A program made the position numbers and the translations under genes. Positions 1 to 8,415 of a stretch of DNA of 64,000 nucleotides are shown piece after piece. Every line of letters begins with the position of its first letter. Position 1 is the first letter of the stretch. The stretch comes from Candidatus Poribacteria bacterium (GTDB lineage Bacteria > Poribacteria > WGA-4E > WGA-3G). The stretch spans positions 19,814 through 83,813 of the forward strand of contig JAJECK010000102.1 in the NCBI GenBank assembly GCA_022822085.1. Direction: 5' to 3'. Under the pieces are notes generated by a model. The model saw nothing but the letters and a program-made list of their open reading frames with translations. It did no database searches and had not been told where the DNA came from.

Positions 1-244
1 GGGCGACAGGTATATAGAAGCACACAGAAATAAAAACACATCAACACATACCTGAAGCTATTTTTATTCATAATATCATCCAACATTTCAGATAAATGCG
101 TGATATTTGTTGACTAAACAATCAATACAAACTCGGAAAAATGGCGAAGGTATTGTTGCACAAGTCGTTATATAATGTCTAATGATAAAATTTGATAAAA
201 TTCCTTAAAAATTCAAAGAAATTACGATTTTTTGAAAATTTAAT

Positions 245-306
245 TTGACAAAACCTATTTATCATGTATAATTTAACTTGGCAAAACCTATTTTATCATG
301 TATAAT
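245..306 (+). promoter_or_regulatory. Two tandem near-consensus sigma-70-type promoters
   Basis: TTGACA at 245-250, 16-base spacer, TATAAT at 267-272. A second set follows: TTGGCA at 278-283, 17-base spacer, TATAAT at 301-306. The two copies share the spacer sequence (AAACCTATTT, ATCATG), so the promoter looks locally duplicated. The long reading frame of the downstream gene begins inside the second -35 box, so translation must start further downstream. Upstream, 1-244 holds no gene that I can support; it has a copy of the recurring GCACAAGTCGTTAT motif near 155-168. Confidence 0.7.
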
Positions 307-373
307 GTCTGCAGATAGCATTTTCAAACGGTTACTTCTCTTCACAATTAACTCTGAAAAAGGCATTAGTAAG

Positions 374-2608
374 ATGAACCGACAACCTTGTTTGAGCAAT
401 TTAATTTGTTCAGTATCTAACAAGATATTAGTCTTTTTACACTGTCTACATATTGATGTGTTGCCTCGGTTTATACCCCTAAAATTGCCCCCCCCCCCCC
501 GAACTAAGATCGTTAAATATAATAGTCTTGTTGCATATAATGTCCAGGAAATTCAGACGCGCAAAGGTCTCATTATTCACAAGGAAATTGGGGCGGTACG
601 GGGACAAGAAAATTTTTCGACACCTTTAACTTATTCACTCCTTTTTCTTCTTCTGCTGTTCATCTTTGTCCAGAACCCCGCAACGGCACTAACAATCCTC
701 TATTCCGGTGAAGAGCACGGACAACTCGACTTACACGGCTGCGGTACCGAACAGGTAGGTGGGTTAGCACATAGGCACACACTTATATCAGATCTTCGCA
801 CAGATTTTAATGCAGTGTTAAATCTGCATACCGGAAATCTCATAGATGCAACAGATGAAAATGCTGAGTGGATTTATCAGATCGGTCTCTCCGCATTAGA
901 CGCAATGGAGGTGGATGTCCTATGTCTCGGGCCTAACGAGTTGTTTTTACCTTCAGAAACGCTTGCCGCGCTGCACGCTAACCATCCAAAAATTGCTATT
1001 ACTTGTGCAAACGCAAATCAAGGTGTAGAAAGTCCATATCTGATTCAAACAGTCGATTCTCTGAATGTAGCAGTCATCTGCCTAATATCTCAAACCTACA
1101 CCCAAGTACTACCAAACGCTGAATTCGCGCAACCGAATACCGCTTTAGCGAAATTGCAAGCGGAAATTGTCAGTAAAAGTGATGTTGTGGTCGTTGTGTT
1201 TCACGCTACACAAGATGAGGCACAATCCTTAGCCGAAGCGGCACCGTGGATAGACGTTCTGATAGTTGCGCATAATGAACAACCGGCAACTTTGAACTGT
1301 GAACGTCTGCCTTGTGACAAGGAAACAGTCCTCGTAGCAAACGCAACCGAAGGTGCTGCTGTAGGGGCTTTAACAGTGGAGATTGATAAAGAAGGAGTGG
1401 CACAAGCAGTTGAAAACCGATACTATAATGTCTCTGAAGAAATAAAGCCGAACACGACCATCTCCAATCTCTTAGAGGCTTATGTAACGTTGACATCAAC
1501 GTCAGAATCGTTTGACATCACTGGACATCAAGAGGTTGACAACGCAATACATATTGTCTATTTCCACAAACACGGTTGCCAAAAATGTGCGCGTGCCGTA
1601 AAAGTCCTCAAAAAATTAAAAGAGAAGTACCCGCAGATAGCCGTTGACCAACGCAACGCTAAAACAGAACAAGCACTCTTAGAAGCGATGTGCACCCTCT
1701 ACGATGTCCCTGAAATAAAACGGCTTACAACACCTGCTGTTTTTGTTGGTAATACTGCTTTGATAGGGGACGTGAATGAACAAGAACTTGAAAATGCTAT
1801 CCAAAAACATCTGACGACTGGCGTTGCATCCCGAATAAAGCAAGCTGAATTAGAATTAGAGACTGCCGAATCTGAAATCCTTAGTCGGTTTCACGGATTC
1901 GGTGTCTTGACTGTTGCTGGTGCGGGTCTGCTGGATGGGGTTAACCCGTGCGCGTTTGCAACCATCGTCTTTTTCATCTCTTATATGAATCTGGTCGGAC
2001 GCGGACGGAAAGAGATGTTGATGGCAGGCGGTGCGTTTGCACTTGCGGTGTTTGGAACATACCTCCTCTTAGGATTAGGCACGCTTTCCTTCATGAACTA
2101 CATCAACCAATTTTCGGGTATAGCGAAATGTGTCTATCTATTAGCAGCGACTGCCACATTTGCACTGGCAGGACTCAGTTTATATGATGCTGTCAAGGCA
2201 AAGCAAGGTAAAACGAAAGAAGTCTTGTTGCAGCTACCTCGCGCATTGAAACAACGTATTCACAAAGTTATCCGAGAACAGACACGCACCTCCGGTGTTA
2301 TCGCAGGGGCATTGGTGATCGGATTTGTTATCTCGGCATTGGAACTTGTCTGTACAGGTCAAGTCTATCTACCGACATTAACATTTGTCGCAGGTATGGA
2401 AGGTATGCGTACCCACGCAATTGCCTATCTACTCCTATATAATTTGATGTTTATTGTGCCGCTCCTTGTTGTGTTCGGATGTGTCTATTGGGGCACTACC
2501 AGCACGCAGCTTGGCGGTATTTTGCAAAAACACCTTGTCACCGTAAAAGTAGGAATGGGACTCGTGCTTTTCGGACTTGGTGCATGGTTGGTGCTAAGCG
2601 TTGTTTAG
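374..2608 (+). CDS. Exported 5'-nucleotidase-like / thioredoxin-like / DsbD-CcdA membrane fusion protein
   Basis: Probable membrane thiol-disulfide transporter with a large exported front domain. Numbering from ATG 374: a hydrophobic signal-like segment lies at about 84-105. Next comes a domain like the secreted 5'-nucleotidases that carry CGC...GGLARR near the N-terminus (here HGCGTEQVGGLAHRHTLI). Its metal sites look degenerate: EEHG instead of DxH, TGNLID for GDxxD and GPNE for GNHE. A glutaredoxin-like domain follows with the CxxC pair C402/C405. The C-terminal 220 residues are a CcdA/DsbD-type membrane domain with the likely redox pair C526 (NPC) and C660 (ELVCTGQ). The start is uncertain: the frame is open from 278, but 278 and 305 lie within promoter boxes, no ATG/GTG/TTG occurs in frame between the C13 tract and the signal segment, and ATG 374 has only a weak ribosome site. 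Family calls are by motif. Confidence 0.75.
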   Translation: MNRQPCLSNLICSVSNKILVFLHCLHIDVLPRFIPLKLPPPPRTKIVKYNSLVAYNVQEIQTRKGLIIHKEIGAVRGQENFSTPLTYSLLFLLLLFIFVQNPATALTILYSGEEHGQLDLHGCGTEQVGGLAHRHTLISDLRTDFNAVLNLHTGNLIDATDENAEWIYQIGLSALDAMEVDVLCLGPNELFLPSETLAALHANHPKIAITCANANQGVESPYLIQTVDSLNVAVICLISQTYTQVLPNAEFAQPNTALAKLQAEIVSKSDVVVVVFHATQDEAQSLAEAAPWIDVLIVAHNEQPATLNCERLPCDKETVLVANATEGAAVGALTVEIDKEGVAQAVENRYYNVSEEIKPNTTISNLLEAYVTLTSTSESFDITGHQEVDNAIHIVYFHKHGCQKCARAVKVLKKLKEKYPQIAVDQRNAKTEQALLEAMCTLYDVPEIKRLTTPAVFVGNTALIGDVNEQELENAIQKHLTTGVASRIKQAELELETAESEILSRFHGFGVLTVAGAGLLDGVNPCAFATIVFFISYMNLVGRGRKEMLMAGGAFALAVFGTYLLLGLGTLSFMNYINQFSGIAKCVYLLAATATFALAGLSLYDAVKAKQGKTKEVLLQLPRALKQRIHKVIREQTRTSGVIAGALVIGFVISALELVCTGQVYLPTLTFVAGMEGMRTHAIAYLLLYNLMFIVPLLVVFGCVYWGTTSTQLGGILQKHLVTVKVGMGLVLFGLGAWLVLSVV
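488..500 (+). repeat. Thirteen-C homopolymer inside the 5' part of the redox fusion gene
   Basis: A run of 13 C lies between the possible upstream start codons and the signal-peptide region of the gene ending at 2608. Tracts like this slip during replication and are error-prone in assembly. A change of one or two bases would disconnect any start upstream of it from the rest of the protein. Confidence 0.9.
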
Positions 2609-2626
2609 ACACCGATAAAACCTTAA

Positions 2627-2657
2627 CACCGAAAGTCGCCTAAAGCGATACTCGGTG
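2627..2657 (+). terminator. Stem-loop after the redox fusion gene
   Basis: CACCGA (2627-2632) pairs with TCGGTG (2652-2657), and inside it TCGC pairs with GCGA. It begins 19 bases after the stop codon. No T-run follows, so it may be an RNA-end hairpin rather than a factor-independent terminator. Confidence 0.35.
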
Positions 2658-2767
2658 AATGTAAACAAACTTCATTTATGCAATAGGTGCATAGATGAAT
2701 AACGATACTCCATCAAGGATGTGTCAAACTTATTTTTAATTTTAATTCTCAAAATAAGGAGAGGAAT

Positions 2768-3235
2768 ATGTTTAGTAGAATGTTGAAATTCACTACGATC
2801 TTTTTTATGCTGATAGCACTTTTTGTTACCGTTTTTGTTACCGTTGATGAGAGTAGTTCAATATTTATCGGTGAAGAAGATGGGGTGTTAAAGTACAAAG
2901 ATGAAAAGTGCTTGTATTCGCATGTACCGACGAGAGAGCTGAAGAATCCTGATAAAGATAAAGCATGTTGGGATTACTTGGTGGAAAGTGAGTGTAAAGG
3001 CAAAAAACCGAAATTTATAGTAAAGAATAAAACTAATGATTGCACTAGCGCACCTTCGGATGACTATTACTACTATACTTGTGAGTTGAGTAAGACGACT
3101 ATCGAGCATGGGGAAGCGATATGTGGATGGAGCGATACATTACAATCTTGCCGTCCTAGTAGTTGGCAAAAAAAGAAGGAATATGTTATGTGTGCTGATT
3201 ATTGGCGTGATAAGAAAACTGGACAAGTACTCTAA
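2768..3235 (+). CDS. Small secreted or membrane-anchored cysteine-rich protein, unknown
   Basis: 155 residues, not recognised. The start has a strong ribosome site (AAGGAG at 2757-2762). Residues 5-25 are a hydrophobic signal or anchor (FTTIFFMLIALFVTVFVTV). The rest is polar, rich in Lys, Asp and Tyr, and carries eight cysteines (KCLYS, KACWDY, SECKG, NDCTS, YTCEL, AICGW, QSCRP, MCADY). An even number of cysteines after an export signal suggests disulfide bonds outside the cytoplasm. The upstream neighbour is a probable DsbD-type thiol transporter, so a redox partnership is conceivable, though that rests only on adjacency. Confidence 0.7.
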   Translation: MFSRMLKFTTIFFMLIALFVTVFVTVDESSSIFIGEEDGVLKYKDEKCLYSHVPTRELKNPDKDKACWDYLVESECKGKKPKFIVKNKTNDCTSAPSDDYYYYTCELSKTTIEHGEAICGWSDTLQSCRPSSWQKKKEYVMCADYWRDKKTGQVL

Positions 3236-3262
3236 TGTGTAATATATAACTACACAGCAGGG

Positions 3263-3327
3263 ATTGAGTCTTTTTCGTTAGCGGGCTATTGTATAGTTAT
3301 GTTGGAAAAGGCTCAATTCTTGTTTTA
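3263..3327 (+). terminator. Inverted repeat after the cysteine-rich gene
   Basis: ATTGAGTCTTTTTC and GAAAAGGCTCAAT form an approximately 13-bp imperfect stem with a long loop, followed by TCTTGTTTT. It sits between two genes on the same strand and could act as a terminator. Confidence 0.35.
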
Positions 3328-3382
3328 TCAAGAAAATAGGATAGCATTTACATATAATTAATTCATCCTCACAGTAGTTTTT

Positions 3383-4483
3383 ATGAAGTATAGAGTTTCT
3401 TATCTTTTAATTATTTTGTTTTTGCTATCCGGTATTCCAACAGTGGGAGCTGAGATGGAATCTAACACATTGATAGAACTTTTGAATTATTCTAAGACAC
3501 TCATTCAAAATGGAGAGATGAAGTTTCTCTATTATGACCAAGGTTTTATGCCGGAAGAAGAAGTGGGTGTAGCACATCGTGAAGTTCTTGAAGACCTGGA
3601 GATGCAACTGCGTGAAAATCCACCGAAAGATGATGATCCGGAAGCTCTTCGAAAAGAGATTTTGAAGGAGATCGAGTTAGAAAAAAAGTATGGTGCTTTA
3701 GAAGATTCAAATGAGTGGTTTTTGTTTGTGGAAGGGAACATCGTATTTCAAGGTAACCTCGTCCTTAGAGGTATAAATATTTATCGTTTGGAAGTTGTCT
3801 CCCGATTTGAAAAGTTTCCTTCTCTGGGTTCTTTGCGTTTCTATGGTGGTGGTGGGCAATACTATCATTTTTCAAATGGTGCGAAACAGATTGATGGACT
3901 TTTTCCGACGCATCTTAGTAATAAGTTGCATATCGGTTCTTTGCAAAGTCGTGAGTTAGATAGACCTGAAGATGCTTATTTGCCCCAACTCACTATGCTG
4001 CTTAACATACCGGGGCCTATTATTCCTATCGATTCTGCGAAATCCGAAGTGGAACTTACAAAAGATAGTGTGGGAATGTCTGTGTATCTCATCAGCAGAT
4101 TTCATGAGGAAAAATATAATATACTTCATGTTAGACTTACAGATGGTTTACCAGAGGTTTTCCGCGAGGAAAATTTTAAAACACGCGCGGCTTATTTTGG
4201 TAGAACAAAGGACTCTCCTAATCCAGAGGATCAAACGCTCTATTTAGGTTGGGTAATACTATATCGTGATTTTGCTCGGATTGAATCTTTAAATATCAGG
4301 ATGCCGAAAGTGATTGAACTGCAACAGTTTACCCCGGATGGGTTTATGTATCGTCGCGAGATTGCCATCATAAAGGAGTGGGACTTCAATCTTGATTTTC
4401 CTCAGGACTTTTTTGATTGGAACGAGACGGATCTCTCCACGGATGATGGGAGATATAAGTCAATTCAGCCTCTGCTCGAGTGA
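3383..4483 (+). CDS. Exported protein of unknown function
   Basis: 366 residues with a clear signal peptide (LLIILFLLSGIPTVGA, cleavage near residue 23). A charged, probably helical Glu/Lys-rich stretch lies at about 55-110. The rest looks beta-rich, with many alternating hydrophobic segments such as WFLFVEGNIVFQGNLVL and SLGSLRFYGGGGQYYHF. I do not recognise the family; the outer-membrane lipoprotein-sorting fold (LolA-like) is a possibility from the overall pattern only. The next gene begins 12 bases after the stop, so it probably heads the lipoprotein operon that follows. Confidence 0.7.
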   Translation: MKYRVSYLLIILFLLSGIPTVGAEMESNTLIELLNYSKTLIQNGEMKFLYYDQGFMPEEEVGVAHREVLEDLEMQLRENPPKDDDPEALRKEILKEIELEKKYGALEDSNEWFLFVEGNIVFQGNLVLRGINIYRLEVVSRFEKFPSLGSLRFYGGGGQYYHFSNGAKQIDGLFPTHLSNKLHIGSLQSRELDRPEDAYLPQLTMLLNIPGPIIPIDSAKSEVELTKDSVGMSVYLISRFHEEKYNILHVRLTDGLPEVFREENFKTRAAYFGRTKDSPNPEDQTLYLGWVILYRDFARIESLNIRMPKVIELQQFTPDGFMYRREIAIIKEWDFNLDFPQDFFDWNETDLSTDDGRYKSIQPLLE

Positions 4484-4495
4484 AGGAGTAAATGA

Positions 4496-5518
4496 ATGCA
4501 TTTCCTTTCTATGTTTCTAATGTTTTTTGTGTTATGTAGCAGTGTTCCATTGTTGCAGGGCTGCACTTCTCATCGCGATTCTAAGGTCGTTTTTACAAAA
4601 AGGGATCATCAATTTCCAGATCCTTTTATCGTTGGCTCGGAAATAGTTACTACCTTTTCTTTTACCAACGAAGGCAACGCGCCATTGAACATTCAAAAGA
4701 TTGATTCAGATTGTGGATGCGTTGCAACGAACACCTCTTCAGATAAGATTGCATCGGGCGGTAAAGGTGAAATCCGTGTTGCTGTTGAACAGGATGTCGG
4801 TAGGTTCCACCAAAACATATTTGTCTTTACCGATGATCCTGATACACCTATTGTACGATTAAAGGTATCAGGGAGCATTGTGCCGCCTGTGGTATATCCC
4901 AATAAAATTGATTTAGGACAACTTGAAAAAGGAACGTCTACCTCTAAAAAGATTAAACTTACAAATAACTTGAAAGATACCGTTGAGATAACCGAACATA
5001 AGGTGAGCAATAAGGGCATTGTTGTCACGCTACATAAGAAGAACATCCCCGCGGGCGAAAGTATGGAATGTGAAGCAGTCTTAACGTTGAACGATGTCGG
5101 TTTGTACAGTGAATCACTAACGATTACTGCACAAGCAAAGGAAGTACTCCCTGGTACCGATTCAAAGAAATTGGAAATGTCTATTCAATTCCAAGGGCGC
5201 GTGTTAGGCGGTATTATTGTATTACCACAGACCCTGTTTCTGGGTGTTCTGGATGACTCAGGGGAAAATGTCCAAAAGAAGGTTCAAATCAAGACAGATG
5301 GTAGCAGCCCATTTGCCTTGGAAAAGGTATCCGGGGATAACTTTTCGGTAACTGCATCCTTTGCAGCAAAACCTCAAATAGCACATAAGTTAGAACTTTC
5401 AATTACACCGAAGACTAGCGATAAATCATCTGGACTTGTTGAGGGAATGATTCGGATATTCACTAACCATCCAGATGTGCCGGAGATTACTATTCCTGTT
5501 AAGGCAGTGAACCCATGA
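4496..5518 (+). CDS. DUF1573-type lipoprotein
   Basis: 340 residues. The N-terminus is a lipoprotein signal with the lipobox LLQGC, so the mature protein should be lipid-anchored at Cys23. The region from about 30 to 125 matches DUF1573: a property such as FIVGSEIVTTFSFTNEGNAP followed by DSDCGC, an immunoglobulin-like beta sandwich common in exported proteins of this kind. Two further beta-sandwich-like segments follow (ending near FSVTASFAAKPQIAHKLE and FTNHPDVPEITIPV). Start 4496 is supported by GAAGGAG ending 7 bases upstream; the out-of-frame ATG at 4492 is ignored. Its last codons overlap the next gene by 4 bases (ATGA), so the two are translationally coupled. Function unknown. Confidence 0.8.
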   Translation: MHFLSMFLMFFVLCSSVPLLQGCTSHRDSKVVFTKRDHQFPDPFIVGSEIVTTFSFTNEGNAPLNIQKIDSDCGCVATNTSSDKIASGGKGEIRVAVEQDVGRFHQNIFVFTDDPDTPIVRLKVSGSIVPPVVYPNKIDLGQLEKGTSTSKKIKLTNNLKDTVEITEHKVSNKGIVVTLHKKNIPAGESMECEAVLTLNDVGLYSESLTITAQAKEVLPGTDSKKLEMSIQFQGRVLGGIIVLPQTLFLGVLDDSGENVQKKVQIKTDGSSPFALEKVSGDNFSVTASFAAKPQIAHKLELSITPKTSDKSSGLVEGMIRIFTNHPDVPEITIPVKAVNP

Positions 5519-6312
5519 AGAATATATCAGTGACGCTATTTATGATGTTCAGCATTATCATGGCTTGTGAACTCCCTGGACCACAGCAAAATGAATCGAA
5601 CAAGGAGCAACAGATGGTACAACCTGAAATGATAATGATAGAAGGAGACACCATCCACCCCTTTGACACCGAGGAAACAGTCACTGTTTCCACTTTCTAT
5701 ATTGACAAACATTTAGTTACTTATGAACAGTATCAGAAGTTTATTGAGGATGGGGGGTATGGTAAGAAGAAATATTGGTCGGAGAAAGGGCGCAAATTCC
5801 TTGAAAAATATGAATTTTCTGTACCATCGACATATGCAGAAAAGTATTTAAATCGTAAGGCACTACCGGTAACCGGTGTGAGTTGGTATGAAGCAGAGGC
5901 TTATGCCAATTGGCGTGGTGCAAGGTTACCGACTGCAGCGGAGTGGACCCTCGCCTGCCAAGGCAATACAAAGCAGCGTTACCCATGGGGAGATGAATTT
6001 GATTTTGAAGCGGTTGACTATCGAGCACGTTTAGCTCCCTATGCTGTGGGAAGTCGCGAAAAGAACGTCAGTCCTGTGGGAGTATATGACCTTGTCGGAA
6101 ATGTGTGGCAGTGGTGTGTAGATTCTTATGAGGGTAAGGATTTTCGTCTGGAAGCAGAACCGACTGGCACAAAACCGGGACCGCTGAAAATCCTGCGCGG
6201 CGGTGCATGGATGTCTTTGCGAAGACACTTTGAATCGGATTATCTATACTATGATAAACCTTTTCACCGGCTTGCAACTTATGGGTTTCGGTGTGCAAAG
6301 GACGTGGAATAG
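5515..6312 (+). CDS. Formylglycine-generating-enzyme-like (SUMF1) lipoprotein
   Basis: 265 residues. A lipobox (SIIMAC) suggests an anchored lipoprotein. The SUMF1/FGE-sulfatase fold is recognisable from TFYIDKHLVTYEQYQKF, through PVTGVSWYEAEAYANWRGAR, LPTAAEWTLAC and YPWGDEF, to VGNVWQWCVD and the closing LRGGAW...YGFRCAKD. True FGE oxidises a sulfatase cysteine to formylglycine, but most bacterial members of this superfamily have other or unknown roles. No sulfatase gene is in the window, so activity should not be assumed. It overlaps the DUF1573 lipoprotein gene by 4 bases and is followed 8 bases later by a membrane glycosyltransferase, which suggests a cell-envelope operon. Confidence 0.8.
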   Translation: MKNISVTLFMMFSIIMACELPGPQQNESNKEQQMVQPEMIMIEGDTIHPFDTEETVTVSTFYIDKHLVTYEQYQKFIEDGGYGKKKYWSEKGRKFLEKYEFSVPSTYAEKYLNRKALPVTGVSWYEAEAYANWRGARLPTAAEWTLACQGNTKQRYPWGDEFDFEAVDYRARLAPYAVGSREKNVSPVGVYDLVGNVWQWCVDSYEGKDFRLEAEPTGTKPGPLKILRGGAWMSLRRHFESDYLYYDKPFHRLATYGFRCAKDVE

Positions 6313-6320
6313 GTGGTAAT

Positions 6321-8273
6321 ATGCGCGTTACCTTCCTTCAATGGTGTCGTACAAGTGCTTATTTTTTAGGTGCAGTCTTTCTTCTCTGGTTCGGGTATAG
6401 CCTCCAAGAACATCTAATTCTTCTTGATGCCCTTCTTGATAACAACCTACTTATTGTCATCCGGGATTCGCCCTATCTATCGTTCTCTCTCCCGTTCTGG
6501 GGTGTGAATTTAATAGCCGGTGTGCTGCTGCTTTGCATACTCTTTCTGATCGCTCCTGTTATTCCGGTGATGCGGCAGTATTTGTTTCATTTTGTTATTT
6601 TTTGTCTCCTGCTGTTGATCTGTATGTTGCCACTCCATGTGCACTTTGGCAATGCAAGTTTTAATCAAAACCTTTTCTTCCTTTCATATCGTCTCATTCT
6701 TGGTAGTTGTGGCATAGTTTTGTTTTTTCGTGGATTGGTAGATATCCGATTTTCCCATCTTCATACCTTCATATCTCGTTTTTTCCTCTGGGTACGTAAT
6801 ATCCGCCCGAGCTCATTTATAATTGCGATGTTTGTCGGTTGTGTGCTGGTCTGTGGTTCCATTTCGTGGCATGTTTTTGGTGGCGTGCCAGGATTTATGG
6901 ACAGCTGTGTATACATGTTTCAAGCACGTCTGTTTGCCCACGGGGTGCTTTCTGCACCGCTCCCTCCCGAACAAGATTTTTTTTATGTATCACATGTCAT
7001 TTTCTCCGACAAATGGTATACAATGTATCCACCAGGGTATCCTGCAGTCCTTGCGTTAGGTGTGATTTTCAAAATTTCTTGGCTTGTCAACCCGATTCTT
7101 GGTGCATTGACAATCGTTTGCATTTATCTGATAGCAAAGGAACTTTACGGAGACAGCATTGCAAAACTCTCCGCAGTGTTGGCATGTGCAAGCAGCTTCT
7201 TTTTATTTATGTCCTCAGAGTTTGCCTCACATACCTCAACGCTCTTTTTCGTAACGTTAGCATTTCTCAGTTTCGTGTGGATGGTCAAAAAGAAACGTCC
7301 GCTCCTTTCAGCGGTGGTATGTGGTGCATCTGTAGGCATGGCACTACTGTGCCGTCCCTACACAACGGTCTGGATTTGCGTGCCACTGGGAATTGCAGCA
7401 ATTGTCATGCGGAAAGAGTTGACACTTCGGCATATCATTATAGGTGCAATCCCTATCCTTGTTGCATGTTGTGCATTCCTCGCTTACAACTATGCAACAA
7501 CGGGGCACCCACTGCTTTTTGGGTATATTGCCATGCACGGTAAAGGACACTATCCAGGTTTTCACTTGGCACCTTGGGACAACCAATTTCACAGCGTAAC
7601 ACAAGGTTTTAAGCATATGTTTGAGAATCTGAATGCCCTGAGTTATTATCTGTTTGAGTGGCCGATATCTTCTCTCTTCTTTGCATGTTTCTTCCTTACG
7701 TATGGAAAAAAGAGATACTGGGAGTGGCTATTAGTAGGATGGATAAGTGCGTTACTCATTGGACATTTTTTCTACTTTTTCAACCAGACAATTTTTGGAC
7801 CGCGCTTTATCTACGAATGTCTGCCAGCGTTGATCTTATTAACAAGCAAAGGTTTATCGTTGAGTGCAAAATTCATTACCTCTCGGTGGAAATCTTTATC
7901 TGAAGTCCATGCGCAAAACATCCTCTGTTTAGTGCTTATCGGTCTTTTTCTGTTTGCATTCCTTTTCAATATTTCATCAACAGCAAGGTCTTATCAATAT
8001 TTCTTCGGAACAGATGTGACGATTCAGAAGTATCTTAATAAAAACAATGTCGAGCAAGCACTGGTTTTTGTGAAGGGTAGGCGCGCATATCAGGTCCACT
8101 ATCCATTTAATGCACCTTTTGCCAAACCGCACATCTATGCCAAAGATAAAGGCAGTGAAAACAAGAAACTTGCTGTAAAGTTCCCAAATTACCGCTATTT
8201 CATTGCAGAGCAAGAAAAAGTTGAAGAAGTCACTCTTGATGAACTTCAAAAAAGTGAACCGAAATCTAAATAA
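6321..8273 (+). CDS. GT39/PMT-family membrane glycosyltransferase
   Basis: 650 residues with about a dozen predicted membrane spans, the pattern of lipid-linked-sugar glycosyltransferases (family 39, ArnT/PMT-like). After spans 1-5 the first large loop carries the acidic region GVPGFMDSCVYMFQARLF and a downstream KWYTMYPPGYPAVLAL, both typical of the family. GPRFIYECLPALILL near residue 490 is another recognisable block. It probably transfers a sugar to a protein or glycan on the outer side of the inner membrane; the acceptor is unknown. I prefer ATG 6321, preceded by AGGTGG, over the longer frame that starts inside the previous gene. It is co-directional with the FGE-like gene and probably in the same transcript. 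Confidence 0.82.
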   Translation: MRVTFLQWCRTSAYFLGAVFLLWFGYSLQEHLILLDALLDNNLLIVIRDSPYLSFSLPFWGVNLIAGVLLLCILFLIAPVIPVMRQYLFHFVIFCLLLLICMLPLHVHFGNASFNQNLFFLSYRLILGSCGIVLFFRGLVDIRFSHLHTFISRFFLWVRNIRPSSFIIAMFVGCVLVCGSISWHVFGGVPGFMDSCVYMFQARLFAHGVLSAPLPPEQDFFYVSHVIFSDKWYTMYPPGYPAVLALGVIFKISWLVNPILGALTIVCIYLIAKELYGDSIAKLSAVLACASSFFLFMSSEFASHTSTLFFVTLAFLSFVWMVKKKRPLLSAVVCGASVGMALLCRPYTTVWICVPLGIAAIVMRKELTLRHIIIGAIPILVACCAFLAYNYATTGHPLLFGYIAMHGKGHYPGFHLAPWDNQFHSVTQGFKHMFENLNALSYYLFEWPISSLFFACFFLTYGKKRYWEWLLVGWISALLIGHFFYFFNQTIFGPRFIYECLPALILLTSKGLSLSAKFITSRWKSLSEVHAQNILCLVLIGLFLFAFLFNISSTARSYQYFFGTDVTIQKYLNKNNVEQALVFVKGRRAYQVHYPFNAPFAKPHIYAKDKGSENKKLAVKFPNYRYFIAEQEKVEEVTLDELQKSEPKSK

Positions 8274-8294
8274 TATTCTTACCGTTATTTTTTC

Positions 8295-8323
8295 TTGACA
8301 TCCCCAAAATTTCATGCTAATAT
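8295..8323 (+). promoter_or_regulatory. Promoter of the Gld-type ABC operon
   Basis: TTGACA at 8295-8300, a 17-base spacer and TAATAT at 8318-8323, about 92 bases upstream of the ATPase start at 8416. Confidence 0.6.
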
Positions 8324-8415
8324 TTTAAGAAATTATATCCCATGACGATGTTGGTTAGAAATCCTTTTCACCAACTACATCTCAATATAAATACGCTAAA
8401 GAAATATTGGACGCA

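Noticed and set aside
6839..7543. 234-residue open frame inside the GT39 gene, same strand
   Set aside because: Frame-shifted shadow; composition rich in Cys and Arg, no independent start signal.
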